NCBI RefSeq assembly: GCF_900104955.1
Contig: NZ_FNSI01000001.1
Coordinates: 840,001 to 904,000 of the forward strand
Source of the DNA: Beijerinckia sp. 28-YEA-48
GTDB lineage: Bacteria; Pseudomonadota; Alphaproteobacteria; Rhizobiales; Beijerinckiaceae
Direction: 5' to 3'
Length of the DNA stretch: 64,000 nucleotides
Positions 35,461 through 44,192 of this stretch are shown one piece after another (the first letter of the stretch is position 1; the number at the start of each line of letters is the position of its first letter). Made by a program: the position numbers and the translations under genes. Below the pieces are notes generated by a model that was given only the letters and a program-made list of their open reading frames with translations, was not told where the DNA came from and ran no database searches.

Positions 35461-36150
35461 CTAAAGCCCGTTTTCCTTCAGATATTTCGAGACATTGGCG
35501 GCCGTCTTCTCGATGTGGTCGACAATCAGCGTGCGGGCCTTTGCGGTATCGCGTCGTAGGACACAGTCCATGAGGGCCTTGTGCTCGGCGACCGTGTTGC
35601 GCGACTTGCTGCGAACATTGGCCGACAAGCGACGGTAGCGTTCGGACTGATCGAAGTGGTTCTCGCAAGCACTGATCAGGCGTTCCGATCCGCATGCCGA
35701 AATCAAAGCGATGTGAAAGGCCTTGTGCAGTTGCGTCCAGGTATCATCTCGCTGCGCTTCGCCGCGATTGATCTGGCGCTCGACTTTCTCAAGCCGGTGG
35801 AACGCTGCGACGACACTGGCTTCCCAGGCATCATCGCCATATCGGATCGCCAGTTCGAAGGCGCCGGCTTCCTGAATGGTGCGGCACTGGGTGAGATCGC
35901 CGAGATCTTTCGCCGTCATCGGCGCGGTACGAAACCCGCGTCGATCGTCGGAGGTGACAAGCCCTTCGGCGACCAGCCTGTTCAGCGCTTCACGCAAGGG
36001 ACTGCTCGAAAACTTATGGAGCTTCTGCAGCGCATCGACCTTGAGCTTTTCTCCCGGCGAGATCTGGCAAGCGATGATGGACGCACGCAGCGTTTCATAA
36101 GCCTGCGAGGCGAGAGGGCTGTTGCGCGGGGCGAGGTCGGCTTTTTCCAT
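35461..36150 (-). CDS. GntR family regulator (FCD/FadR subfamily)
   Basis: 229 residues. The winged HTH is QAYETLRASIIACQISPGEK with FSSSPLREALNRLVAEGLV. The FCD ligand-binding domain follows, with metal-site-like histidines in HKAFHIALISAC and AEHKALMD. It is divergent from the Bug/VOC/amidohydrolase genes, which it most likely controls; a 12-bp palindrome lies 9 nt upstream of its start. Confidence 0.93.
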   Translation of the reverse strand: MEKADLAPRNSPLASQAYETLRASIIACQISPGEKLKVDALQKLHKFSSSPLREALNRLVAEGLVTSDDRRGFRTAPMTAKDLGDLTQCRTIQEAGAFELAIRYGDDAWEASVVAAFHRLEKVERQINRGEAQRDDTWTQLHKAFHIALISACGSERLISACENHFDQSERYRRLSANVRSKSRNTVAEHKALMDCVLRRDTAKARTLIVDHIEKTAANVSKYLKENGL

Positions 36151-36158
36151 GGCCTTGA

Positions 36159-36170
36159 TTTATGCATAAA
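36159..36170. promoter_or_regulatory. Candidate GntR operator
   Basis: Perfect 12-bp palindrome TTTATGCATAAA in the 55-nt gap between the divergent gntR gene and the Bug binding-protein gene. FCD-type GntR regulators bind short AT-rich dyads of this size. Confidence 0.5.
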
Positions 36171-36205
36171 ATTGTGTTCCCTGCAATAAACTGTTTTGGG
36201 AGGAT

Positions 36206-37168
36206 TTGTTGTTGAAGCTGAAATTGCAGCTAGCCGCCGTTGTCATGGCCCTCGTCTCGGGGGCTGCGAAGGCTGATTATCCGGAGCGGCCGATCACCAT
36301 TGTCGTGCCCTTTGCCGCGGGTGGGACGGCCGATTTGCTGCCGCGGATCGTCGCCGAAAAGCTGCGTCCGGTTCTCGGTCAGGCGATCATCATCGAGAAC
36401 CGGCCTGGGGCTGGCGGCAATCTCGGCGCTTCGATCGTGGCCAACGCCAAGCCCGATGGCTACACCTTGCTCTGCGCACCGCAGCTCAACTACAGCGCCG
36501 CCGATCTGATCTATAAATCCCTGAATTTCGACCCGCTGAAGCTGGAGCCGGTCGTCGTTCTGGCGCGCTATCCCAATGTCATCGTGGCGCGGCGCGACTT
36601 TGGCCCCAACAATCTGGCCGAACTGATCGACTATGCCAAGAAATCACCAGGCAAGCTCACCTATGCGTCGCAGGGCATTGGCCAGGTCGGGCATCTCACT
36701 TTCGCGCTGCTGGCGAAGGTGACCGGCACGGAACTGGTGCATGTGCCTTACAGAGGTAGCGCACCGGCGATCACCGATCTCCTCAGCGGACAGGTCGATC
36801 TGCTCGCCGACAATCTGCTGCCGACCGCATCGAATATCGATGTTGGCAATCTGAAACTGATCGCTGTTGGCGGAACGCGTCGTGTCGTCGCTTATCCCAA
36901 TGTGGCGGGCATTTCGGAAACCATCCCGGGCTTTATCTCCGATACGTGGATGGCCATTTCCGCGCCGCAGGGAACGCCGCCGGAGATCGTGAGCAAGTTG
37001 TCCAAGCTGATCACCGAGGCGACGCGCTCGCCTGAGTTTCTGGAGAAGACCAAGAGCCTGCAAACGGAACCGCTGGAGGGAACGCCGGCCGAGATGGGCC
37101 AGTTGATCAAGGGAAGCCGCGACCAATGGGCGCCGATCATCAAGGAACAGTCCATCCAACTGGAATGA
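36206..37168 (+). CDS. Tripartite tricarboxylate transporter (Bug family) solute-binding protein
   Basis: Up to 320 residues. A short signal peptide (LAAVVMALVSGAAKA) is followed by DYPERPITIVVPFAAGGTAD, IIIENRPGAGGNLGASIV and KPDGYTLL. There is no ATG at the 5' end: three consecutive TTG codons (36206, 36209, 36212) follow a GGGAGGA box, and 36212 has the best spacing. It is the first gene of a set with a VOC protein and an amidohydrolase, so the bound solute is probably their substrate. Confidence 0.9.
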   Translation: MLLKLKLQLAAVVMALVSGAAKADYPERPITIVVPFAAGGTADLLPRIVAEKLRPVLGQAIIIENRPGAGGNLGASIVANAKPDGYTLLCAPQLNYSAADLIYKSLNFDPLKLEPVVVLARYPNVIVARRDFGPNNLAELIDYAKKSPGKLTYASQGIGQVGHLTFALLAKVTGTELVHVPYRGSAPAITDLLSGQVDLLADNLLPTASNIDVGNLKLIAVGGTRRVVAYPNVAGISETIPGFISDTWMAISAPQGTPPEIVSKLSKLITEATRSPEFLEKTKSLQTEPLEGTPAEMGQLIKGSRDQWAPIIKEQSIQLE

Positions 37169-37172
37169 GATC

Positions 37173-37198
37173 AGGCCGCGCCTTCCGGGGCGCGGCCT
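37173..37198 (+). terminator. Hairpin between the Bug and VOC genes
   Basis: Perfect 10-bp stem AGGCCGCGCC/GGCGCGGCCT with a 6-nt loop, 5 nt after the Bug gene stop. There is no U-run, so it may be an mRNA-stabilising hairpin or attenuator that gives higher binding-protein expression. Confidence 0.5.
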
Positions 37199-37238
37199 CA
37201 AACAACCGCTCCTGCAACATGCTCAACACAGGTGATCC

Positions 37239-38468
37239 ATGCCCGAAGATTTAAAAACAAAAAGCGGTCTGTTCCCGGTCGGTGGTGTGCTGCTGGAGCG
37301 GCCCTTTGCCATCCGCCGGCTTGGCCATTTTGGTCTTGACGTCGATGACATCGATCGTGGCATCGATTTCTATACGCGCATGTTCGGCCTGAAAATTTCC
37401 GATCCGATCGATTTCGGCGCGCGCCTGCCTATTGAAGAGCAGGGCAAGCATGGCTCCGGTATCGGCTATTTCATGCGCCATGGCACCGACCACCATTCCT
37501 TCGTGCTGTTTCCGCGCCGCGTGCGCCGCAAGCTGCTGAAACAGATACCGCCGGGAATGACGATCAACCAGATCACCTGGCAGGTCGGCAGCCTGCGCGA
37601 GGTGGTCGATGGTTCCACCTGGATGAAAGGCTCGGGCATCCGCATCGCCCGCTCCGGCCGCGACAATCCCGGCTCCAATTGGCACGCCTATCCGGTCGAT
37701 CCGGAAGGTCATATCAACGAAATCTATTACGGTATCGAGCAGATCGGCTGGGATGGTTTCAGCAAGCCAAAGGGCATGCATCGGCGCGACTATCACGACG
37801 TGCCGCCGCTGCCGCATCGTTCCGAATTCGTCGAGGTCGAGGAAGGATTGGCCGCCAAGATCGCGGTGGCTGACGGCTATCGCTTCAAGGAGCCGTTGGA
37901 CGAGAAATATGACGTCGGCGGCATTCTGCTCGGCCGTCCGTTCAAGGTCGCGAAAATCGGCCCGATCCGCATTTTCGTCGATGACGTTGCCGCTGTCACT
38001 GCCTTCTATCGCGAGACGATGGGGTTGCGGCTGACGGAAGAGATCTCCTGGAACGGCCATTCCTGCACGTTCCTGCGCGCCAATACGGAGCATCATTCGC
38101 TGGCCATCTATCCAGCGGCGCTGCGCCAGGAATTGGGCCTGAGCGATCACACGTCGCTGTTCTCCTGTGGCTTTCAACTGGGCGACTACACGCAATTGAG
38201 GGCCGCCGTCGACTTTCTGCAAGAGCAGGGCGTCACCGTGCGCAAACTGCCGCCGGAGCTGTTTCCAGGCGTCGACTACAGCGCCTTCGTCATCGATCCC
38301 GATGGCCATGCCATCCAGATCTATCATCACATGGAACAGATCGGCTGGGACGGTCGGCCGATGCCGGCTGAGCAGCGCCGCAAGATCGACAACGACCGTT
38401 GGCCGGAGGTATTGCCGGCGCAAAGCGACAGTTTCAACGGCGAGGTCTATCTTGGCCCGTGGAATTGA
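37239..38468 (+). CDS. Two-domain VOC superfamily protein
   Basis: 409 residues with two VOC modules: RRLGHFGLDVDDIDRGIDFY at about residue 28 and KIGPIRIFVDDVAAVTAFY at about 247. Metal ligands look incomplete. The first module has His (RLGHFGL) and Glu (HINEIYYG) but Gln in TINQITWQV. The second lacks the first His (IGPIRIF). Tandem ends EQIGWDGFSKP and EQIGWDGRPMP show an internal duplication. It is called ring-cleavage-like, but the reaction is uncertain. Confidence 0.8.
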   Translation: MPEDLKTKSGLFPVGGVLLERPFAIRRLGHFGLDVDDIDRGIDFYTRMFGLKISDPIDFGARLPIEEQGKHGSGIGYFMRHGTDHHSFVLFPRRVRRKLLKQIPPGMTINQITWQVGSLREVVDGSTWMKGSGIRIARSGRDNPGSNWHAYPVDPEGHINEIYYGIEQIGWDGFSKPKGMHRRDYHDVPPLPHRSEFVEVEEGLAAKIAVADGYRFKEPLDEKYDVGGILLGRPFKVAKIGPIRIFVDDVAAVTAFYRETMGLRLTEEISWNGHSCTFLRANTEHHSLAIYPAALRQELGLSDHTSLFSCGFQLGDYTQLRAAVDFLQEQGVTVRKLPPELFPGVDYSAFVIDPDGHAIQIYHHMEQIGWDGRPMPAEQRRKIDNDRWPEVLPAQSDSFNGEVYLGPWN

Positions 38469-38545
38469 AGCTGGCTCTCGCCGTGGGTGTTGAATAGGCT
38501 TCGAAGAGGGCGCCGTCACGAGCGCCCCACGCCTGGGAGGAAAGC

Positions 38546-40027
38546 ATGAACCTGTTTGACCCGGTACGCCGCGCCGTCAGCCGTCGCGCCATGCTGCAAC
38601 ATATGGCGGCGGCATCCGCTGTCCTCACCGCCGTTCCAAGCCGCGTGCTGGCGCAAGCGCCCGCATCGCAGCCGGTGACGACGGCGCTGCCGGCGCGCGG
38701 CGAATATCTCATCCGCAATGCGCTGGTGTTGACGATGGATGCCAAGCTCGGCGATGTGCCGAAGGGTGACATCCATGTGCGTGACGGCGCCATCGTCGCC
38801 GTTGGTCTGTCCCTGCAAGCGCCCGGCGCCAGCGTCATCGACGCCACCAATATGATCGCGCTGCCGGGATTGATCGACACCCATTGGCATATGTGGGGCT
38901 CGGTCGCCCGCAACATGGCGGGCGAAGATTCCAAGACCGGCTATTTCCTCTTCGCCCGCGCCGTCGGCGATGTGTTCACGCCCGAGGACAATGCGCGCGG
39001 CGTGCGCCTGTCGCTGGCCGAAGCCATCCATTCCGGCATCACCACCGTGCACAACTGGGCGCATAATCTGCCGCGCCCCGAGTTCGCCGATGCGGAGCTG
39101 CAGGCCCATGTCGATTTCGGCGGCCGCGCGCTCTATGGCTACGGCTATGCGGGCGTCGGCATGACCAATCAGCCGGTCAATCTGGCCGATCTGCCGCGCG
39201 TACAAAAGCAATGGTTCGGCGACCGGGCAGGCCTCCTGACGCTGGGCATCGCCTCGCGCGGACCTGAGAGCAATTCGCCGGAGATCTGCAAGCGCGAATG
39301 GGACACGGCGCGCCAACTCGGCCTGCGGATATCGACGCACATCGGCACCGGCATGGCGCGTGTGAAGCAGAGCCAGGGTGTGAAGGCTTTGGCGGCGGCG
39401 GGCCTCCTCGGCCCGGATGTGATCCTGGTGCATGACACCAACTATCTGCCCGAGGATCTCGAGCCTCTGGCCAAGACCGGCACGCATATTTCGATGAGCC
39501 CCTATACGGAGATGCGCACCGGCTTCGGCTTTCCGCCGATCCTGCCGATGCTGGAGAAGGGCATCAACGTCTGCCTGTCGGTCGATACCACTGTGCTGGC
39601 TGGAAATTGCGATATGTTCGCGATCATGAAGGCGATGCAGAATGTCGCCGATGGCGCCAAGCAGAGCGAGTTCGCCTTGGCGCCCCGGCGCGTGCTGGAA
39701 ATGGCGACGATCGATGGCGCTCGCGCTCTGGGTATTGAAGATCGTGTCGGCACGCTGACGCCGGGCAAGCGCGCCGACATTATTCTGGTGCGCATGGACG
39801 ATCTCAACATGGCGCCGTTCACCGATGGCGTGCGCATGATCGTGCAGGCGGCGCAGCCGGCCAATGTCGATACGGTGCTGATCGATGGCCGCATTCTCAA
39901 GCGCGGCGGTCGCCTGCAACATATCGATACGGCTAAGATCATCGCCGATGCCGGCGAGACCATGGGGCGCGTGCGGGCTGGCGTCGAAAAGGTGCTGGAG
40001 CGCAGCGGTGTCAGCGTCGTGCGCTGA
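38546..40027 (+). CDS. Exported amidohydrolase (TrzA/AtzA/guanine deaminase-type)
   Basis: 493 residues. A Tat-like leader (SRRAMLQHMAAASAVLTAV) suggests export in folded form. The barrel carries PGLIDTHWHMWG (HxH), THIGTG and a later VHDTNY histidine, and the catalytic Asp in CLSVDTTV, so the metal site looks complete. This subgroup hydrolyses chlorotriazines, deaminates heterocycles or opens cyclic amides. It is last in the Bug/VOC set, with a GGGAGG box before the ATG. Confidence 0.88.
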   Translation: MNLFDPVRRAVSRRAMLQHMAAASAVLTAVPSRVLAQAPASQPVTTALPARGEYLIRNALVLTMDAKLGDVPKGDIHVRDGAIVAVGLSLQAPGASVIDATNMIALPGLIDTHWHMWGSVARNMAGEDSKTGYFLFARAVGDVFTPEDNARGVRLSLAEAIHSGITTVHNWAHNLPRPEFADAELQAHVDFGGRALYGYGYAGVGMTNQPVNLADLPRVQKQWFGDRAGLLTLGIASRGPESNSPEICKREWDTARQLGLRISTHIGTGMARVKQSQGVKALAAAGLLGPDVILVHDTNYLPEDLEPLAKTGTHISMSPYTEMRTGFGFPPILPMLEKGINVCLSVDTTVLAGNCDMFAIMKAMQNVADGAKQSEFALAPRRVLEMATIDGARALGIEDRVGTLTPGKRADIILVRMDDLNMAPFTDGVRMIVQAAQPANVDTVLIDGRILKRGGRLQHIDTAKIIADAGETMGRVRAGVEKVLERSGVSVVR

Positions 40028-40036
40028 CGTCAGTCC

Positions 40037-40996
40037 TCAGAAGCGTTCGCGATAGGCCTGAGGGGAGACATTCAGCAGGCGCAGGAAGCTGCGCCGCATG
40101 GTCTCTTCGGAGCCAAAGCCGCAGCGCTTGGACGTCTGCGCGACGCTGGCGCGCTCCTCCAAGAGGCGTCGAGCGGCTTCGACGCGGATCTGCTCGATGG
40201 CGCGGGCCGGGGTGATGCCTGTCTCATGGGCATAGTGGCGTGAGAAGCTGCGGGCGCTCATATGGGCCTGGGCCGCGAGCGTTGGCAGCGAGAGATCGCC
40301 GCGCAGATTTTCCATGATCCAGGCATGGAGACGGTCGAAGCGGCCATCGCTTTCCTGCAGGGCCAGCGTGGCACTGTACTGCGACTGGCCGCCGGGGCGC
40401 TTGAGAAAGACGACGAGCTGGCGGGCCACGGCAAGCGCGGTCTCGCGGCCGAGATCGTCCTCGATCAGCGCTAGGGCCAGATCGATGCCCGCCGTGATGC
40501 CCGCCGAGGTCCAGATGTTGCCGTCGCGCACGAAGATCGGATCGGGATCGAGTTTCACCTCGGGGTAGAGCCGGGCGAATTCGGCGCAGCGCCGCCAATG
40601 GGTGACGGCGCGGCGGCCATCGAGCAGGCCGGCGGCGGCAAGCAGAAAGGCGCCGCTGCAAACGGAGGCCATGCGGCGCGTCGTGCGGGCGCGGCTCTTG
40701 ATCCAGCGGATCAGGCTTTCGTCCTCGCTGGCGACGTTGACGCCCTGGCCGCCCGCCAGCATCAGCGTGTCGAACGGAGCTGAGCGCGCCGATAGAGGCA
40801 TGGTCTCCAACACCAATCCCGCCGTCGTCCTCACCCGCTGTTCCTGGGCCAGGACCATGGTTTCGTAAGGCAGGGGGCGCTTGCCGGACGCCGCCAGATC
40901 GTTCGCCGAGGCAAAAGCCTGCAATGGCCCGGCCACATCTAGGAGCTGGACATCGGGAAAGGTGAGGATGGCGATACGGCGAGGGGCGTTTGGCAT
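40037..40996 (-). CDS. GlxA-like AraC family regulator with DJ-1/PfpI sensor domain
   Basis: 319 residues. The N-terminal DJ-1/PfpI domain (FPDVQLLDVAGPLQAFASA, nucleophile elbow SVCSGAFLLAAAGLLDGR) is joined to a C-terminal AraC double HTH (LAAQAHMSARSFSRHY and TSKRCGFGSEETMRRSF). GlxA-type proteins regulate amine or betaine catabolism. It converges on the amidohydrolase gene with a 9-nt gap and is divergent from the stand-alone PfpI gene. Confidence 0.93.
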   Translation of the reverse strand: MPNAPRRIAILTFPDVQLLDVAGPLQAFASANDLAASGKRPLPYETMVLAQEQRVRTTAGLVLETMPLSARSAPFDTLMLAGGQGVNVASEDESLIRWIKSRARTTRRMASVCSGAFLLAAAGLLDGRRAVTHWRRCAEFARLYPEVKLDPDPIFVRDGNIWTSAGITAGIDLALALIEDDLGRETALAVARQLVVFLKRPGGQSQYSATLALQESDGRFDRLHAWIMENLRGDLSLPTLAAQAHMSARSFSRHYAHETGITPARAIEQIRVEAARRLLEERASVAQTSKRCGFGSEETMRRSFLRLLNVSPQAYRERF

Positions 40997-41096
40997 GAGT
41001 AGCGTTTGGCATGAAACGAGGGATTATTGGCAATCTCGCCAGAGCCTGATCGGTTAGGGTCCGAACGTCAAGCCAAGAGGCGGTCAGGAGATCGTG

Positions 41097-41783
41097 ATGA
41101 ATACGCGCTTTGGAATTCTCGTCTTCCCCAATGTCCAGCAGCTCGATCTCACCGGGCCCTATGAGGTCTTCGCCGCCGCGCGCGGCGCCGAGGTTCATCT
41201 GATCTGGAAGGATCGTAACCCGTTGACGTCATCGACAGGCTTGGCCCTGACGCCAACCGCGACCTTCGACGACTGCCCGCCACTCGACGTGCTGTGCGTG
41301 CCGGGCGGTGGCGGCGTGAACCCATTGATGGAAGACGCGGTCGTCCTCGATTTTCTACGCCGCCGCGCCTCTGAGGTTCGCTATCTCACCTCGGTCTGCA
41401 CGGGTTCGCTGGTGCTGGGCGCCGCCGGATTGATCAAGGGCCGCAAGGCGACGAGCCACTGGAACGCGCATGACCTGCTGGCGCGCTTCGGCGCGATCCC
41501 GACGCAAGGCCGCGTCGTGCGTGACGGATCGCTGATCACCGCCGGTGGCGTGACGAGCGGGATCGACTTCGGCCTCACCGTGGTGGCGGAACTGTTCGGC
41601 CGGGAAGAAGCGGAATCGATTCAGCTCGCCATGGAATATGCACCGGCGCCGCCGTTCCATGCCGGCACGCCTGATGAGGCGTCGCCCGCCATTCTCGCGG
41701 CGACGAAGAGCAAGCTGGCGCCCTCACGCCAGGCGCGCGAGGCGATCATCGAGAGAGTGGTGGGGAGCTGGGTGGCGGCGTGA
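41097..41783 (+). CDS. DJ-1/PfpI family protein (isonitrile hydratase-like)
   Basis: 228 residues. FPNVQQLDLTGPYEVFAAA and SVCTGSLVLGAAGLIKGR are homologous to the sensor half of the neighbouring AraC regulator, with the elbow Cys and ATSHW histidine retained. Family members include isonitrile hydratase (InhA). The ATG at 41097 has AGGAG upstream. It is divergent from the AraC gene, which may control it. Confidence 0.9.
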   Translation: MNTRFGILVFPNVQQLDLTGPYEVFAAARGAEVHLIWKDRNPLTSSTGLALTPTATFDDCPPLDVLCVPGGGGVNPLMEDAVVLDFLRRRASEVRYLTSVCTGSLVLGAAGLIKGRKATSHWNAHDLLARFGAIPTQGRVVRDGSLITAGGVTSGIDFGLTVVAELFGREEAESIQLAMEYAPAPPFHAGTPDEASPAILAATKSKLAPSRQAREAIIERVVGSWVAA

Positions 41784-41830
41784 GGAGAAAAGTGGCAGGT
41801 ATGTGCTTTTCTATCGAGTTTTTCTTGTTT

Positions 41831-43783
41831 TCAGTTGACCTGGAGGCTGAGGATTTCGGTTTCCACGTATGTGCGAAAATCTGTAATTGACGTGAAGCAA
41901 CGAAAGCCCGCAGCGTTTGCAAGACCTAGCACGCTGGCGGGCTCGTTCAGGAGAACTGTAACTGGCCCGGTGAGGCCCAGCTGAATACCTTTCGGCCACG
42001 CTAAGTCGAAGATGGCTTTTTGTTCTCCGGTATTGGAGTCGGCATAGTCGAACGCCATTTGTCCGCGGGGTAGGCCTTGTTCTTCCATCCAGGCGTTGAG
42101 TTCTTGCAGTTCTAGCTCCTCGGCTTCGCTGGTAATGCTGCCGATCTCCGCCTTTGCAGGTTCTGTTGGTGTGACCGTCGAGCCGGTTAGCCAGTGCGTG
42201 TCATCGTGTAGAAGGTCTTTAAACCGCTTGTTCGCTTCCGTAGTTAGTAGGATTTTCCTTGCCTCCAGAAAGTCGAGATAACGCTCGATCTTCCACAGGG
42301 CTGGATCCTTGGGAATCCATTGAGAGGCGAGTGCGCCCGGATGCTTTTCTTCCACCTCAGCGAAGTATTTCTCAGGCAACTGGTCGCTGATGTTGAGATT
42401 GGTGTCTTTGGTCAGAAAACAGAAATTGGCGAGGGCGTTGACGTCAGGTCGTTTCTGACCTCGCTTATAAAGTTGCGCTTTCGGGAAGATATGGTGAACC
42501 TCAAGACGATTCATGTTGCCTAGCATGTTCGCTTTCAGGGGTAAGCCTGTGCCCCAATCGCGGGCTTCGCCCATGCGCGTCAGCATGTAAAGGACGGGAT
42601 AAAACCGTGCGCCAAGACTCCAGCCCGTGAAATGGTCTGGCTCGATCAGAAGGCTACCGTGCCACAGACGCAACTGTTCAATCAATGAATCGAGGCCACC
42701 GTTTGCCCCCTCCAAAGCAGCGAGATCTTGATCTATTACCGTTTCGGTAGAACCAGAGAAGCGGCCCCACATTCCGGCCTGGGCAAACCAGAATAAAAGC
42801 TTGTCACGTTCTCTTGCATCCAGCCTACCATTTTTCTTGTCTAAATAGCGCACCATCACTGGTACACCGAAACGTCCGAAAAATACTTGGTCGTGGTCGA
42901 GACCTAGGCGGCCGGCTATCAGATTGAGTGTCGTATCGATATGTTTCGAAGCGCGTTTCAACCCGTCTCGAATGTCGAGAGCGCCTATATCATGTAGGTA
43001 GCTGAATTTGGCTTCGCCAGTCAGGATTGTATTCACCGACCGCAGCAACCAATCCAGGTTGAATTGGTAGCCGGCATCAGTCCATTCGTTGAGTTTGCTC
43101 TTCATGGAGTCGCGAGCATCGGGCCACTCGGCGCAGATTTTTGCTAGGGCCAGGTCGCCTTTGGAAAGTTTTGTGCCGCCACTGTTTACGCGGTTGAAAA
43201 TGTCGACGACGATGTCGAGTGTCTTGTCTTGTCCGGTGACTTCTTCGATGTGCAGATCGATATCCGTAATGCCGAGAAGATGACTAAGGCGTCCAATAAA
43301 CTCGCCGACTCGAGCTGTATGTTCCGGGTGCGCAGACAACTGAGCGATGAAATTGCCGAGCCCCGCAGCGCCCGCCTGCATGAGCACCGTCACATCGATC
43401 CACAGAGGATCATCTTGCATTTTGATCGGTTGATAGAATGCGAAAGTTTCGGTGCCGAGATGAAAACGCAATCCGCTGAATACTTGATCGTTTCCATCAA
43501 AGAATTTCGGCGGCCTGCCACGTACAACGCCGTAAAGTGATGTGATGCGTTGTTGTCCGTCTAGCAGTAGCTTGACGATGCCGGAAGCCACAGGACCATC
43601 GCCGCGACGAATTGCCGTGTTAGCTTCTGTTGCCCATACAAGAAGCCCACCTACCGGGTGGCGACGATAGAGAGAGTCAAATAGTCCGCGTACCTGATCA
43701 CGGTTCCAAACATACCCGCGCTGAAACTCCGGCAGCGCCATATGTCCGTTATCGATGTGATCCAATACCGTTGAAATTCGCAT
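41831..43783 (-). CDS. DUF262-DUF1524 (GmrSD-like) candidate defence nuclease
   Basis: 650 residues. The DUF262 domain includes LPEFQRGYVWNRDQVRGLFD and the ParB-like nucleotide motif DGQQRITSLYG (residues 75-85). The DUF1524 domain has an HNH-like core, LEVHHIFPKAQLY (about residue 428), then NALANFCFLT and DTNLNISD. A further C-terminal domain of about 90 residues (FDLAWPKGIQLGLTGPVTVL) is unfamiliar. Fused GmrS/GmrD proteins cut modified phage DNA using NTP. G+C is visibly lower than in its neighbours. ATG 43783 starts the conserved region. Confidence 0.88.
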   Translation of the reverse strand: MRISTVLDHIDNGHMALPEFQRGYVWNRDQVRGLFDSLYRRHPVGGLLVWATEANTAIRRGDGPVASGIVKLLLDGQQRITSLYGVVRGRPPKFFDGNDQVFSGLRFHLGTETFAFYQPIKMQDDPLWIDVTVLMQAGAAGLGNFIAQLSAHPEHTARVGEFIGRLSHLLGITDIDLHIEEVTGQDKTLDIVVDIFNRVNSGGTKLSKGDLALAKICAEWPDARDSMKSKLNEWTDAGYQFNLDWLLRSVNTILTGEAKFSYLHDIGALDIRDGLKRASKHIDTTLNLIAGRLGLDHDQVFFGRFGVPVMVRYLDKKNGRLDARERDKLLFWFAQAGMWGRFSGSTETVIDQDLAALEGANGGLDSLIEQLRLWHGSLLIEPDHFTGWSLGARFYPVLYMLTRMGEARDWGTGLPLKANMLGNMNRLEVHHIFPKAQLYKRGQKRPDVNALANFCFLTKDTNLNISDQLPEKYFAEVEEKHPGALASQWIPKDPALWKIERYLDFLEARKILLTTEANKRFKDLLHDDTHWLTGSTVTPTEPAKAEIGSITSEAEELELQELNAWMEEQGLPRGQMAFDYADSNTGEQKAIFDLAWPKGIQLGLTGPVTVLLNEPASVLGLANAAGFRCFTSITDFRTYVETEILSLQVN

Positions 43784-44192
43784 CAGCGCCCTCCATGAAC
43801 GCTTGTTTATGGCATGCGCGATCGTCTTGACCAATCCGCAGCGTCGGTCTGAGGAATGCGAGACTTTGGGATGCTTAAAATGGTGGAAATGGGGGCTACG
43901 AATCCACGATAGGTGTTGTAGTCCTACAGTGGTTCTGCAAACTTCCGCCTCTCGACCAAGTTCTGCTTGCATGGCTCCTCGATTTTCGGCGCGGTCGGGA
44001 TTTTTCCTTCCGGGGCCGTTTTCGGATCGGGCGTCCCCCGGTTCGATCCGTCACGCTCCATGCGCATTGGGATTTTGCGCCATCGACGACTGCTCGATCT
44101 TCGCGAACAGCGTCAGTTCCTTTTGCGACATTGCCGAACCGTCGCGCACCGGCAATTGGCCGATGCTGACTCATCTGATGGAACATACCCGC
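43784..44192. other. Intergenic region upstream of the DUF262 gene
   Basis: 409 bases without a recognisable gene. A 26-codon minus-strand frame (about 44033-44113, beginning MSQKELTLFAKIEQ) might be a gene remnant but is too short to identify. The region marks the right boundary of the lower-G+C insert carrying the nuclease gene. Confidence 0.4.

Noticed and set aside
44033..44113. 26-codon minus-strand frame beginning MSQKELTLFAKIEQ
   Set aside because: Looks protein-like but is too short to identify and has no clear ribosome-binding site; could be a remnant of an older gene.
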